Shown here: piece after piece, positions 8,237-18,852 of the stretch
Layout of the letters: every line of letters begins with the position of its first letter
How positions within the stretch are numbered: the first letter of the stretch is position 1
Assembly (NCBI RefSeq): GCF_005503555.1
Contig: NZ_SCNG01000001.1
Location: 806,001-870,000 of the forward strand
From: Rudaea sp. 3F27F6
GTDB taxonomy: Bacteria > Pseudomonadota > Gammaproteobacteria > Xanthomonadales > Rhodanobacteraceae
Direction: 5' to 3'
Length of the DNA stretch: 64,000 nucleotides
The notes under the pieces: model-generated
Told to the model about the DNA's origin: nothing
Database searches by the model: none
Seen by the model: only the letters and a program-made list of their open reading frames with translations
Position numbers and translations under genes: made by a program

Positions 8237-9736
8237 ATGCGCATTGTCTATGCCGGAGAAGCCGGCACACCCCACACCGATTCTTACCTGCGTTTTCTCG
8301 ACGGCTTCGGCAGCGTCACCTTCATCGATGTCGATCTTCTGCCGAGGGCCGTTCTCGACGACGTGAATCTGCTCGTCGTCGATGCCGGCTGGCAACATGA
8401 AGCGCCGCCCGGCCTGTCGCTGGAACGCTTGGCTGCGCCGACTGTGCTGGTCGGCACTTTCGGCGCGAAAGTCGGCGACAGTCTGCATCTGAAGTTAGGC
8501 AGGAACTACGGCTGCATGTGTCTCGGCGGAGACGCCATCGTCTGGAATGCTGCGCATCCGGTCTTCAGTGGTCTGGCCGGCTGTCTGGCCGAGAAAGCAC
8601 CGCCAGCGAATTTCCGCGCGTATTCCTCGATACTCGACGTCCCCGACGCGGTCTCGACCCTGCGCGTTCTGCGCGATCCGATCGGCAAACCAGGATACGT
8701 GACGGCGGGCTTCGGCTTTCTCGATTCGCCCGAGTGCGAAATCCTTGCCGGGGGATTCAACGAAAAGACCCAGGAACACTTCGCAATCGCGCGCCAAGGA
8801 CGTTTCCTACAGTGGGGATTCGCCGGTTCGCCGGACGACTACACCGATGAGGGCAGGATGCTCCTTGCGAACTGCCTGCGCTACATTCGCAGATTCGGCG
8901 GCGATCCCGTGCGCGAATTCCGCACGACCTCACCGCGAGCGATCCTCATGATGCTGATCGCGATGGAAGGATGGCGCGGCATAGGCCTGCCACGCGAATT
9001 CAGCGACGCCATGCAGATGGAATTTCTGCAGAATCTGTTCGTCGGCGAGATTCCCGAAGCGATGTTCGGCGAGCGCGCGCAGCGCGTGGCCTGGTTCCGT
9101 GCAAACGAGCCCTTTCTACGCAACGAAGGCGATGGCTGGTTCGTCGACCGCGAAGCGCAGCAGTTGGGCCTCGGCAACCACACCATCGCCATGCTCGATG
9201 CCTGCTTGAGCCGACCGGACGGCGCAGCGTCCTCGTTATGGCTGCGCTACACCGGCCGTTCGCTCGACGATGTCGATCGGGAGCGGGTGTGGCTGGCCGA
9301 ACATTACCGCTATCTGTATTTCACCGATTGGGGCGGATACCGCTGGGCGTCGACGCTCGATCCGCCACAGCCCTTGCTGCCGCGGGCAGCACCGCGGGTA
9401 CCCGAACCCAAGGCAATACTGACCGCCGCACGCTACGAAAACCGGATCAACGCGATTCTGCTGCTCGATATTCCCACCGGTTTCCATGCCTATGCGCCGG
9501 GAGCCACGGATGGCCTGCCGCTTTCGCTCAAGATCGGCGAAGGCTTCGAGCTGATCGAAGATCTGCAGATATCGCAACCTTCCGAAGAACACATTCAAGG
9601 CGCGGCCGTAATCCGATTTTCCGCACGCGGCAATCTCGATGTCCTGCACGCATCCCTACGCGTGCAGCTATGCGACAGCCTGGCCTGCCTGCCGCCGCAG
9701 ATATTAACACTGCGTTGCGCCCTCACTACCGCATGA
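8237..9736 (+). CDS. Unknown protein with C-terminal DsbD-alpha-like CxxxxC domain
   Basis: This 499-residue protein starts at ATG 8237 after CAAAGGAG. The first 220 or so residues alternate hydrophobic strands and helices (MRIVYAGEAG, VNLLVVDAG, PTVLVGTFG) in a pattern reminiscent of ThuA or class-I amidotransferase-like folds; this is weak. Residues 225-390 are not recognised. The last 100 or so residues resemble the N-terminal domain of DsbD: GFHAYAPG, then CDSLACLPP with Cys 479 and 484, plus Cys 494. In DsbD such a cysteine pair passes electrons to partner proteins outside the cytoplasm, yet no signal peptide is visible here. It lies 14 bp after the M16 gene, in the same apparent operon as a thioredoxin and a trxB remnant. 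Confidence 0.65.
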   Translation: MRIVYAGEAGTPHTDSYLRFLDGFGSVTFIDVDLLPRAVLDDVNLLVVDAGWQHEAPPGLSLERLAAPTVLVGTFGAKVGDSLHLKLGRNYGCMCLGGDAIVWNAAHPVFSGLAGCLAEKAPPANFRAYSSILDVPDAVSTLRVLRDPIGKPGYVTAGFGFLDSPECEILAGGFNEKTQEHFAIARQGRFLQWGFAGSPDDYTDEGRMLLANCLRYIRRFGGDPVREFRTTSPRAILMMLIAMEGWRGIGLPREFSDAMQMEFLQNLFVGEIPEAMFGERAQRVAWFRANEPFLRNEGDGWFVDREAQQLGLGNHTIAMLDACLSRPDGAASSLWLRYTGRSLDDVDRERVWLAEHYRYLYFTDWGGYRWASTLDPPQPLLPRAAPRVPEPKAILTAARYENRINAILLLDIPTGFHAYAPGATDGLPLSLKIGEGFELIEDLQISQPSEEHIQGAAVIRFSARGNLDVLHASLRVQLCDSLACLPPQILTLRCALTTA

Positions 9737-9745
9737 AAGTAGACG

Positions 9746-10863
<1,118 letters not shown>

Positions 10864-10893
10864 AGAGACAAGCCGCCCTTTCGACTCACGCAG

Positions 10894-11922
10894 CTACAAG
10901 CTACTCGCCGATTGATAGAGCGCATCCTGCTTGCGCGCATCGCAAACCGCATAACTGAATCCCTTCTGGATTGCGTAAGCGCCGATCTCGCCACTGCGGC
11001 TCAAAGCAAGAAATCCGACCTGCAAATCCTTCGCCGTCTTCATACGCTTGCGCACGATGCGCTGCACGGCGTAGCGGCAGGCCTCTTGCGGCGAATGGCC
11101 TTGGCGCATCAGCTCGACGACGAGAAAACTGCCGGCGGTGCGGATGACTTCTTCGCCGACGCCGGTCGAGGTCGCCGCGCCGACTTCGTTGTCGACGTAG
11201 AGGCCCGCGCCGATGATCGGGCTGTCGCCGACGCGGCCGTGCAGCTTCCAGGCCATGCCGCTGGTCGTGCAGGCGCCGGCAAGGCGGCCTTGCGCATCGA
11301 CCGCGAGCAGGCCGAGCGTGTCGTGATTGTTCGCGCCGCCCGGTTTGCCGGCCGGCTGCGCTTGCGTGCCGTAAGTCTTGTTCTCGCTGTTAGCCGAGGG
11401 CTTGTATTCGCTTTTCTTCAGCCACTCGTGCCAGGCCTGTTCCGATTCCGGCGCAAGCAGTTCTTCTTTCGGAAACCCCTGCTCGACCGCGAACTGCAAC
11501 GCGCCGTCGCCGACCAGCAATACATGCGGCGTCTTCTCCATCACCCGGCGCGCAACCGAGATCGGATGGGCGATGTGCTCCAGCGCGGCAACCGCGCCGC
11601 AATCGCCGTTGCCGTCCATGATGCTCGCGTCGAGGGTGAGCCGGCCGTCGCGGTCGGGATAGCCGGCGCGGCCGACACTGTGATTCTTCGGGTCGGCCTC
11701 GGGCACGCGCGCGCCGGCTTCGACCGCATCGAGCACGCTGCCGCCCTTGGCCAATATCTGCCATGCGGCCTGATTCGCGGCGACGCCGAAATCCCAGGTG
11801 GAAACGATGCGCGGGCGCTTCTTGCCCAACCCCGCAGCAGACGCCGCGCTTGCGTTGCCGCTCATTGCGCCGCTTGCGAGCGCGGCAACGGAGGCGGCGA
11901 GAAAGCGGCGGCGGTCGGTCAT
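10894..11922 (-). CDS. Exported N4-(beta-N-acetylglucosaminyl)-L-asparaginase / isoaspartyl-peptidase family (Ntn hydrolase)
   Basis: This 342-residue protein begins MTDRRRFLAASVAALASG, a twin-arginine-type signal (RRxFL plus hydrophobic stretch), so it is probably exported by Tat. The body is the T2 Ntn-hydrolase fold: the STWDFG start, GGSVLDAVEAG, NHSVG, LDASIMDGN, and the autoprocessing site NNHDTLGLLAVD, where the Thr becomes the N-terminal nucleophile. The family cleaves glycosylasparagine or isoaspartyl bonds; which applies here cannot be told. A longer frame extends upstream to 12303, but that part overlaps the divergent asparaginase gene, so ATG 11922 is the start. Confidence 0.85.
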   Translation of the reverse strand: MTDRRRFLAASVAALASGAMSGNASAASAAGLGKKRPRIVSTWDFGVAANQAAWQILAKGGSVLDAVEAGARVPEADPKNHSVGRAGYPDRDGRLTLDASIMDGNGDCGAVAALEHIAHPISVARRVMEKTPHVLLVGDGALQFAVEQGFPKEELLAPESEQAWHEWLKKSEYKPSANSENKTYGTQAQPAGKPGGANNHDTLGLLAVDAQGRLAGACTTSGMAWKLHGRVGDSPIIGAGLYVDNEVGAATSTGVGEEVIRTAGSFLVVELMRQGHSPQEACRYAVQRIVRKRMKTAKDLQVGFLALSRSGEIGAYAIQKGFSYAVCDARKQDALYQSASSL

Positions 11923-12018
11923 GGCGATTTGCTCTGGCTGGGGCGCTGCGGCGAGTTTAGCCGAAAGCGCCTCGGCGCCTGATAAACTTTCGCACGGGCC
12001 TACATCGCGGATCGCACC

Positions 12019-12507
12019 ATGCTTCAACATCTGACCATCGTCACCACCGGCGGCACGATCGACAAAGTATACTTCGACGACAAGTCGACTTTTCAGATCG
12101 GCGCGCCGGCGATCGGCGACATCCTCAAGCAGCTCGGCGTCGCTTTCGACTTTAACGTGATCGCGCTGCTGCGCAAGGACAGCCTGCACATCACCCAGGA
12201 AGACCGCGACCTGGTGAAACGCACGATCGAAGCGCAATCGCATCGGCACATCCTCGTCACCCACGGCACCGATACGATGGTCGAGACCGCACGCGTGCTG
12301 CAATCGATTCCAAACAAAGTGATCGTGCTGACCGGCGCGCTCAATCCGGCGCGCTTCCAGGGTTCGGACGCGGTGTTCAACATCGGCTGCGCGGTCGGTG
12401 CGCTGCAGACCTTGCCCGACGGCGTCTACATCGCAATGAACGGACGCATCTGGGATCCACTGCGCGTGCGCAAGAACCGCGAAGCCAATCGCTTCGAAGC
12501 CGACTGA
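12019..12507 (+). CDS. Single-domain asparaginase-family protein
   Basis: This 162-residue protein carries the two asparaginase catalytic signatures, TTGGTID (near residue 9) and THGTDTM (near residue 79), plus VLTGALNPARFQGSDA. Full L-asparaginases are about 330 residues; this has only the N-terminal catalytic domain, matching the short asparaginase-domain proteins found in several proteobacteria. No signal peptide. It is divergent from the Ntn asparaginase-like gene with 96 bp between them, so two unrelated amidohydrolase folds share an intergenic region. Activity is unproven because the C-terminal domain that helps complete the active site is missing. Confidence 0.8.
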   Translation: MLQHLTIVTTGGTIDKVYFDDKSTFQIGAPAIGDILKQLGVAFDFNVIALLRKDSLHITQEDRDLVKRTIEAQSHRHILVTHGTDTMVETARVLQSIPNKVIVLTGALNPARFQGSDAVFNIGCAVGALQTLPDGVYIAMNGRIWDPLRVRKNREANRFEAD

Positions 12508-12569
12508 AGTGAAATCAGCGGCCGGGAGCGGCCACTTCGCCGATCCTCGCCATCGAAGGCGAGCGCAAT

Positions 12570-12606
12570 AAAAAAGGGCCGCATTGCGCGGCCCTTTTGT
12601 TTTTTA
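12570..12606. terminator. Bidirectional rho-independent terminator
   Basis: GGGCCGC (12576-12582) pairs with GCGGCCC (12588-12594) around ATTGC, flanked by an A-run on the left and TTTTGTTTTTT on the right. It can end both the asparaginase transcript (plus) and the convergent sedolisin transcript (minus). Confidence 0.88.
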
Positions 12607-12623
12607 TCCGTTCGGAAAACGGC

Positions 12624-15224
12624 TTACTGCACCGTCAGCGTGACGTCGTCGAGGACGAAGTTCGTCGGTAGCGACGAGTCTGTCTTGCCGGTGAACTTGA
12701 TCGTCACGGCTTGACCGATGTACGCGGACAGGTCGTTCGTATGCACCGCATAGCCGCTGGCCGCATTCAAGTTCGAATACGTCGCCAACGTCTTCAGCAG
12801 TGTGCCCGAGCTGTTGTAGACCGCCACGGTCAGCTTGTCGTATGCCGTCGACGTCGTCGTTTCCTGCGTGTCGACGTGCAGGTAATACTGCAGCGTCGCC
12901 TTGGTTTTGCCCGCAGTGATCGTCACGCTCTGCGACAACGTGTCGGTGGCGCTGTTGTAACCGTCGAGCCAAGCGAACCAGGACCCGGTGTGCGCGCTTT
13001 CGGAGCCGCAGCTGCTGTTGCAGACGAGCTCGTAGCCGCCGCTCGAAGTCTCGGCCCACGGCGATGCCGTGCCGGTTTCGAAGCCCGTGTTGCCAAGCAA
13101 CTGGGTCGACGTGCCGCCGCCGGACGAATTCACCGTCAGGCTCAACGAGGTCGTGTGGCTCAGCGAGCCCGAGGTACCGGTGATCGTCAGCGTCGCCGTG
13201 CCGGTGGCCGCGGTGCTGCTCGCGGTTAGGGTCAGCGTGCTTGCGCTCGTCGTGCTGGTCGGGCTGAAGGCCGCGGTGACGCCGCTCGGCAGGCCCGAGG
13301 CAGACAGTGCAACGCTGCCGCTGAAGCCGTTTGTGCCGGATACCGTGACCGTCGCCGTGCCGCTCGCGCCCTGATTGAGCGTGAGGCTGCCCGGCGAGTC
13401 GGACAGGCTGAAGTCGGCCGTGCCGCCGCTGCTCGTGCCGGCCAGCGTGTTGACCAGCGCCGCCTTCGGACTGCCCCAGCCGGTGACGAGATCGTAGCCG
13501 GCAACGGCATTGAACGACGGACCACCGGAAATCACCTGCTGATTCGAGTTGATCGCCGGATTGCTGCCGCTGGTGATGTCGTGCATGTTGCTCGCGTAGT
13601 TCGAGCTGACGCCGAGGTTGTACAAGGTCGCGTTGAAGAAACCGACCGGACCGTTGCCGTTGGCGACGGACTGCTGGTTGATCAGCGCGACGAAACCGGC
13701 CCAGCGTGGCGCGGCGAAGCTGGTGCCGCCGTAGCCGGTGAGGAACTGGCCGTTACTCACGGTCGGGTTGTCGAAGTTCGCTTCCATGGCGACGTCGGGC
13801 GAGTTGCGATAGCTCGTCGAACCCTTGTTCGAAGAGTTGATCACGCCCGAGATCAACTGCCAGCTCGGCGCCGGCGCACCCTGCGTCGAAACGTAACCGC
13901 CGCCGCTGTCCGCCCACGCCGTTTCCGACGACCAGGCACCGCCCGCGCTCGCCGTGGTCAGGTCGGTACCGCCGACCTGGAGGATGTACTGCGACTGCGA
14001 GGGATACTCGGCCGCGATCGTCTGGCTCGTGCCCTTGCCCCACGCACCGGAGTCGCCCGTGGCGTTGAGGAAGGTCTGGCCCTGCGTGGCCATCTGCTGG
14101 AAGATCGAATCGTCCGTCGCTTGGTTCGCGCCCCAGCCCCACGAGCAACTCAGCACTTTCGCGCTGTTGTCCGTGGCCATCTGGTTGAGGATCTTCGTGT
14201 CGGCCGAGGAGTCGGACGGGTCGCCCTCGTAGAACAGAATCTGCGAGATGCCCGGCGCCATGCCGATCGCGTTGACGATGTCGAGAATCTGCTCGCCGTC
14301 GTCGCAGACGCTGGTGTTGATCGTGCCGTTCGAGTTGAACGAGACGCAGGCGCCGCTATAGCCGTTCACGAGCACGTTGTTGATCGGCACGCTCGACGAC
14401 ATGCCGGTGCTCGAGTAGTAGAGCGACACGTCACTGGTCTGGTAACCATCGAACGACAGAATGCCGATCGACTGGCCGGCGCCGGTCAGCGAACCCGAAC
14501 CGTAGTAGGCCGCGCGCATGTCGCTCGGCAGGAACTCGCCCGACGGGCCCGAACCGCCCGCATGGGCCACGGGCGCACTGCCCTTGTGCAGATGCGGATG
14601 CGGAGTGATGAAGCTGTTGAGGCCGGTGATCTGCAGCAGCGGAATGTCGAGGCCGCTCGTCGTCGGCTCGCGGTCGGCCGAGAAGAAGGTGCGGTCCTCG
14701 CTCGGATGCTGATACTCGGTCATCGTCACGTTGAGCGCGCGATTGATCGTGTCGGCATCGCCTTCGATGCTGATCAGGCGGCGATTCGGCGTGGTGCCGG
14801 TGATCGAGAAGCCGTTGGCCTGCGCCCAGGCGGCGACCGCGTCGTAGTCGGCCTGAGTCGGGCCGAAACGCTCGGTGAACTGCTCGGGGGACAGATACTT
14901 GTGAAATTGCGGACTCTGCGGATCGTACAAATCGTGCACGAGCAGATCGAGTTCCGCTTGGTTGCGCGTCGGCAGCGAGATGCCGAGCTTGAACCGCTGC
15001 GAGCCTGCGAGCGGCCCCATGCGCGGGGCCTGGCCGTTGGCTACCGCCGCGGGAAGATGTTGTGCTTGGATCGACGGCGCCCTGGCGATCAGACCGATGC
15101 CGTTGGCGCTGGCGGTGCCTCCGCAGCCGACGGTCAGCGCCGCGGCGAGCAGGGAGAGGGCGATACCCGACTTGAGCGAACGCGGCGTGGTACGACGCCC
15201 GTTCGCGAATTGGAATTGCTTCAT
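12624..15224 (-). CDS. Secreted sedolisin (S53, kumamolisin-like) peptidase with C-terminal adhesive/binding domains
   Basis: This 866-residue protein has a signal sequence ending in ALTVGCGG, possibly a lipobox. It continues with a pro-kumamolisin activation domain ([30 protein letters not shown]) and an S53 catalytic domain. Catalytic Glu/Asp lie in GEQILDIV, the oxyanion Asp in [10 protein letters not shown] and the Ser in [12 protein letters not shown]. After residue 600 or so come a Ser/Thr-rich Ig-like repeat ([16 protein letters not shown]) and a jelly-roll-like carbohydrate-binding-type domain ([10 protein letters not shown] to NFVLDDVTL). It is an acid-stable-type secreted endopeptidase used for nutrient acquisition. 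The start is ATG 15224. A long antisense frame opposite it is a codon-bias shadow. Confidence 0.9.
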   Translation of the reverse strand: MKQFQFANGRRTTPRSLKSGIALSLLAAALTVGCGGTASANGIGLIARAPSIQAQHLPAAVANGQAPRMGPLAGSQRFKLGISLPTRNQAELDLLVHDLYDPQSPQFHKYLSPEQFTERFGPTQADYDAVAAWAQANGFSITGTTPNRRLISIEGDADTINRALNVTMTEYQHPSEDRTFFSADREPTTSGLDIPLLQITGLNSFITPHPHLHKGSAPVAHAGGSGPSGEFLPSDMRAAYYGSGSLTGAGQSIGILSFDGYQTSDVSLYYSSTGMSSSVPINNVLVNGYSGACVSFNSNGTINTSVCDDGEQILDIVNAIGMAPGISQILFYEGDPSDSSADTKILNQMATDNSAKVLSCSWGWGANQATDDSIFQQMATQGQTFLNATGDSGAWGKGTSQTIAAEYPSQSQYILQVGGTDLTTASAGGAWSSETAWADSGGGYVSTQGAPAPSWQLISGVINSSNKGSTSYRNSPDVAMEANFDNPTVSNGQFLTGYGGTSFAAPRWAGFVALINQQSVANGNGPVGFFNATLYNLGVSSNYASNMHDITSGSNPAINSNQQVISGGPSFNAVAGYDLVTGWGSPKAALVNTLAGTSSGGTADFSLSDSPGSLTLNQGASGTATVTVSGTNGFSGSVALSASGLPSGVTAAFSPTSTTSASTLTLTASSTAATGTATLTITGTSGSLSHTTSLSLTVNSSGGGTSTQLLGNTGFETGTASPWAETSSGGYELVCNSSCGSESAHTGSWFAWLDGYNSATDTLSQSVTITAGKTKATLQYYLHVDTQETTTSTAYDKLTVAVYNSSGTLLKTLATYSNLNAASGYAVHTNDLSAYIGQAVTIKFTGKTDSSLPTNFVLDDVTLTVQ

Positions 15225-15737
15225 CTAGGGGTCTCCAGAAAGTTGAGAAAAGAACAGTGCTTCCATTGACGTGTCTTTCGCTTTTCTGTTTGCTCCTTGA
15301 GAGCCCGGCGCGTGCTTCCTACCGAACGCAAAATCCCCCGTCCGTGCGTACCCCTACGCTCGGTGTCGCTGCGGTCGAAATGCACTGGGACGAAACGACT
15401 ACCTGATCCCCGGCCCGTTTTTGCGGCGCCGTTCCGTCTGCCGAATTCACGTTTTCACCCATATGAAAAACGTGGGCGTAGAGAACATCGGCCACGTTAA
15501 GTCTTTCTAAAACCGCAGGCCGTTTTAGATTATTCCGGGCAATGTAATAGCGCGCTATCGCATTAAAATAGCCGCGTGAGAGCGGGATTCGCGCGCGCGC
15601 CGCGCGACTGGAAGCGTTTCGATAACGACTTATTTGCCGCGGCGCAAAAATCGGACGGATTGGCGAGAGATTCGCCGCCGATGCGCGAAGCGAGCGCAGA
15701 AGCGCGGGCGGACGTGTCCGCTGAAAACCTTTTCATC
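15225..15737. other. Non-coding upstream region of the sedolisin gene
   Basis: About 510 bp without a convincing gene. It must contain the sedolisin promoter and 5' leader. A perfect palindrome ATAGCGCGCTAT lies at 15547-15558 in a locally AT-richer patch (15505-15575). Short open frames on both strands have no start signal or family resemblance. Confidence 0.6.
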
Positions 15738-15768
15738 GAAAAAACAAATGTGCCGTAGGGCACATTTG
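15738..15768 (-). terminator. Rho-independent terminator of the sufT gene
   Basis: On the minus strand CAAATGTGCC pairs perfectly with GGCACATTTG (plus-strand arms 15745-15754 and 15759-15768, four-base loop), followed by TTTTTT (A-run at 15738-15744 on the plus strand). It sits 55 bp after the sufT stop. Confidence 0.88.
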
Positions 15769-15823
15769 CGTACCGTAGCGGTTTCTCCCGAGCGTCGCGC
15801 GAAGCGTTCCGCCCAAGCGGCGG

Positions 15824-16381
15824 CTACATCATCCCGGTTTCGAGCTTGGCCACATCGGACATCATCGAGTGATTCCAGGGTGGGTCGAAAGTCAGCTCGA
15901 CGTCCGCTTCGGCAACGGTCGGAATCGCCTCGACCTTGCTGCGCACGTCATCGACGAGAATATCGCCCATGCCGCAGCCAGGCGCGGTCAGAGTCATCGC
16001 GACTTTGACCTTGCGCTCGCCGTTTTCCATCTTCTCGATCACGCATTCGTATACGAGGCCGAGGTCGACGATATTGACCGGAATCTCCGGATCGAAGCAG
16101 GTGCGCAACTGCTGCCAGACCAGCTTCTCGACTTCCTCGTCGCCCGCATCGGCTGCGAGTTCGATCGGTGACGGCGGCTCCTTGCCGATCGCGTCGGCGT
16201 CCTTGCCGTCGATACGGAACAGATTGCCGTCGACGAACACGGTGAAACTGCCGCCGAGCGCCTGCGTGATGTAGCCGTTCTGCCCGGCCGGCAGACTCAC
16301 GGTCTGCCCCTGCGGCACCATGACCGCATTGCAGTCGCGCTCGAAGACGATCGGTTCGGAAGTGTTGCTGTAGCCGCCCAT
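15824..16381 (-). CDS. sufT: Putative Fe-S cluster assembly protein SufT (DUF59/MIP18 family)
   Basis: This 185-residue protein has an N-terminal SufT-specific part (CNAVMVPQGQ, GGSFTVFVDGNLFRI) followed by a MIP18/DUF59 domain: FDPEIPVNIVDLGLVY, then LTAPGCGMGD with the conserved Cys, then ELTFDPPWN. SufT acts as an accessory factor in maturation of iron-sulfur proteins in the cytoplasm. It stands alone here, away from any suf operon, with its own terminator. Start ATG 16381. Confidence 0.9.
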   Translation of the reverse strand: MGGYSNTSEPIVFERDCNAVMVPQGQTVSLPAGQNGYITQALGGSFTVFVDGNLFRIDGKDADAIGKEPPSPIELAADAGDEEVEKLVWQQLRTCFDPEIPVNIVDLGLVYECVIEKMENGERKVKVAMTLTAPGCGMGDILVDDVRSKVEAIPTVAEADVELTFDPPWNHSMMSDVAKLETGMM

Positions 16382-16505
16382 GGCGTGGTTGCTGTCTCGT
16401 GGAATTGCGAATTATCGCAGGTTCTTTGGGTTCGGTTGAGATGTGTGTGCTTGATGGGGGAATGCAAGTCGCCCGATGGCTGGTCCGGGCGCAGTGCGCC
16501 CTGCT

Positions 16506-17204
16506 TTTGCTCGTCATTCCCGCGTGCTCCTGGCGGGAATCCAGCGACTTTGCTTTTGTTGTGTTGGTTTAAGAGCAGAGCTTCCACTCGTCCTACGGCC
16601 GAGCGGGTCACTTTCTTGTCTACAGCGACAAGAAAGTAACCAAAGAAATGCCCCCCGGGAGCCGCGCCCTTCGCGCTACGCGCTACGGGTTCGCGATGGC
16701 ATGCCGGGGTTCGCTCGATGGACGTCCGTGTCCATTCGCGAACTCGCGCGCATCCTGCGCGCGACCCTGAAGGGCTTATCCGTCATGCCCTCGCCGCGGC
16801 TGACGGGGACCCGAGATCAAAAGACAGAGCAAAAGCCACTGCCTACGAAGGTGGTTGTTGCTTGGGCGCGCACGATGCGCGCTGCCCTGCTTCTCAGGGT
16901 CCCCATTACATTGCGGCGGCAGCGGTCGATAAGGCCCGCAGGGTCGGCGCGATGGATCGCGCCGATTCCGCTATTGCACACGGATGTGCAATTAGCGGAA
17001 CCCGGCCGCTGACGCGAACCCGGAGCGCAGGATGCGCGTAGGGCGCAATGTTCTGGGGGGTGTTTCTTTGGTGACTTTCTTTGCACAAGCAAAGAAAGTT
17101 ACCCGCTCGCCCGCAGGGCGAGTGGAAGCTCTGCTCCTAAAACACAAAAGAACCAAAGAAAAGTCGCTGGATTCCCGCCAAGAGCACGCGGGAATGACGA
17201 GCGA
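16506..17204 (-). repeat. Composite inverted-repeat element, copy 2 (complete)
   Basis: Both ends carry the same roughly 130-bp sequence in inverted orientation. From outside in, it has a CATTCCCGCG...GCGGGAATCCAG palindrome, an AGCAGAGCTTCCACTCG block and a hairpin built on ACTTTCTTGTC or CTTTCTTTGC beside GCGGGT. Between the ends lie module A (inverted; GCCGCGGCTGACGGGGACCC) and module B (CCATTACATTGCGGCGGCAG, CGCGATGGATCGCGCCGA). The whole is the reverse complement of copy 3. No transposase is encoded; open frames inside are not genes. It looks like a non-autonomous, MITE-like or REP-derived element. Confidence 0.8.
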
Positions 17205-17283
17205 AGAGCAAGAGCAGCCAACCTTCCAAACATTGAAAGAAAGCCAACAACGCAATGGCTCAAAGCCAAGCGAAAAACACCCG

Positions 17284-18735
17284 TCACATCTCCCTAAGAC
17301 ATTCCCCCAATATGCGCATCGCCGCCTGCAAATCCGCCGCCGGCAGATCGGCGAAGCCGAGCAGCAGGCCGGGCCGCGCCGACGACTTCAAGAAATACGG
17401 CGCAATCAGATAGAGCCCGAGCCCGCGTTCGCTCGCGCGCGAAACGAGTTGGCGCGCCTGCGTGGGTTTCAGGCGCGTGAGCCAGGCGAGGACGTGCATG
17501 CCGGCGCTCGAATCGGCGACTTCGACTTCGTCGCCCGCGTATTTGCGCAGCGCCGCGAGCAGGGTTGCGCGCCGCGCCTTGAGCGATTTCGCCGCGGCGC
17601 GCAGATGGCGTTCAAATGCACCGTCGGCCATGAGCCGCGCGAGTGCGGCCTGTTCGATCGCCGGGCAGCCGCGATCGGTCAGCCACTTGGCGCCGATGAA
17701 GGAGTCGCGCAGGCTCGGCGGCAGCACGATGTAGCCCAGGCGCAGCGAAGGGAACAGCACCTTGGAAAACGTGCCGAAGTAGAGCACACGGCTGTCGCGG
17801 TCGAGTGACTTGAGCGCGGCGAGCGGGCGCGCGTCGTAGCGGAATTCGCCGTCGTAGTCGTCCTCGATGATCCAGCAGCCGGTCTTCGCCGCCCAGGCGA
17901 GCAGTTCCATGCGCCGCGAAAGGCTCAGCACCGCGCCGCTCGGAAATTGATGCGAAGGGGTGACGAGGGCGAGCTTCGTGCGTCCCTGGGTCGGCAGGTC
18001 GGCGGTGACGATGCCGTTCTCGTCGACGCGGCAGCCGACGATCTCGGCGCCCGAGGCCTGCATGATCTGGCGCTCACCCTGATAGTGCGGATCTTCGAGC
18101 AGGACGCGGTCGCCTTCGTCGAGCAACAATTCCGCTGCGAGCGTGAACGCCTGCTGCGCACCGCTGACGATCAACACGTCGTCGGGAGCGGCGAGAATGC
18201 CGCGGCGGCGCGCGAGGTAGTCGCAAATCTGTTCGCGCAGCGCGAGCAGGCCCTGCGGCTCGGGGTAGTCGGTCTGCGCGTGAGCCGCCGCATGCGCCAG
18301 CTCACGCCGCCACGCGCTGGCAAGCTGCGGATTGGTCATCGGCATGCCGTACTGCAGGTTGTAGCGCAGACCGATGTGTTCGCGGCCGGGAATGCGCCGG
18401 TCCCAGAGTTCACGGATGCGCTCGCCGCGCCGCGACAGCGGTACGCGCGCGGCGCCGCTGCGTGGGAGCGTCTTCGCCGCCTGTGGCGCCTGCATCGCAC
18501 CGATCGCCGCGACGTAGCAGCCCGAGCCGACGCGGCCTTCGATAAAGCCTTCGGCGGCAAGCTGTTCATAGGCCGCGAGTACGGTATTGCGCGACAGGTC
18601 GAGATCGCGTGCGAGCACGCGCGTCGCCGGCAGGCGCGAATGCGCGGCGACGCGGCCGCTCAGGATCGCCTGCTTCAGACCGCGCGTCAGTTGAGCGTAG
18701 CGCGGACCCTGCCCATCGAGTTCCAGGTACATCAT
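17284..18735 (-). CDS. MocR/PdxR-type regulator (GntR HTH fused to aminotransferase-like domain)
   Basis: This 483-residue protein has an N-terminal winged helix typical of GntR (LKQAILSGRVAAHSRLPATR, then LSRNTVLAAYEQLAAEG). A fold-type I aminotransferase domain follows, with the PLP-lysine region YFGTFSKVLFPSLRLGY and EDDYDGEFRYD. MocR proteins use PLP as an effector, often to control vitamin B6 or amine metabolism. The start is one of two adjacent ATGs (18735 or 18732), preceded by GTGGAG. The frame stays open to 19839 but that part is antisense to paiB. It is divergent from the paiB-like gene, with a strong palindrome between them. Confidence 0.9.
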   Translation of the reverse strand: MMYLELDGQGPRYAQLTRGLKQAILSGRVAAHSRLPATRVLARDLDLSRNTVLAAYEQLAAEGFIEGRVGSGCYVAAIGAMQAPQAAKTLPRSGAARVPLSRRGERIRELWDRRIPGREHIGLRYNLQYGMPMTNPQLASAWRRELAHAAAHAQTDYPEPQGLLALREQICDYLARRRGILAAPDDVLIVSGAQQAFTLAAELLLDEGDRVLLEDPHYQGERQIMQASGAEIVGCRVDENGIVTADLPTQGRTKLALVTPSHQFPSGAVLSLSRRMELLAWAAKTGCWIIEDDYDGEFRYDARPLAALKSLDRDSRVLYFGTFSKVLFPSLRLGYIVLPPSLRDSFIGAKWLTDRGCPAIEQAALARLMADGAFERHLRAAAKSLKARRATLLAALRKYAGDEVEVADSSAGMHVLAWLTRLKPTQARQLVSRASERGLGLYLIAPYFLKSSARPGLLLGFADLPAADLQAAMRILGECLREM

Positions 18736-18740
18736 TGGCT

Positions 18741-18762
18741 CCACAATTGTTGTAAATTGTGG
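18741..18762. promoter_or_regulatory. Palindromic operator between mocR-type and paiB-like genes
   Basis: CCACAATT - 6 bp - AATTGTGG is a perfect 8-bp inverted repeat lying just upstream of the MocR-type start (18735). It overlaps where the divergent promoters should be. It is a good candidate for the MocR (auto)regulatory binding site. Confidence 0.6.
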
Positions 18763-18852
18763 CACTGGATAGGGCCATTGTCCAATCCCACACTGAGTCG
18801 GATCGGATGCCGGAATGCCCGGCCCAGAAATCATCCAGCCCAGAGAAGTCCC

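Noticed and set aside
13581-15269. 562-codon plus-strand open frame opposite the sedolisin gene
   Set aside because: Arg/Val-rich low-complexity translation typical of an antisense shadow in high-GC DNA; the minus strand has a complete, motif-bearing S53 peptidase.
15563-15763. 66-codon minus-strand open frame upstream of sedolisin
   Set aside because: It overlaps the sufT terminator hairpin and shows no family signal.
16476-17012. 178-codon open frame inside repeat copy 2
   Set aside because: It lies in the repeat; the same sequence at the other copies carries no conserved reading frame or start signal.
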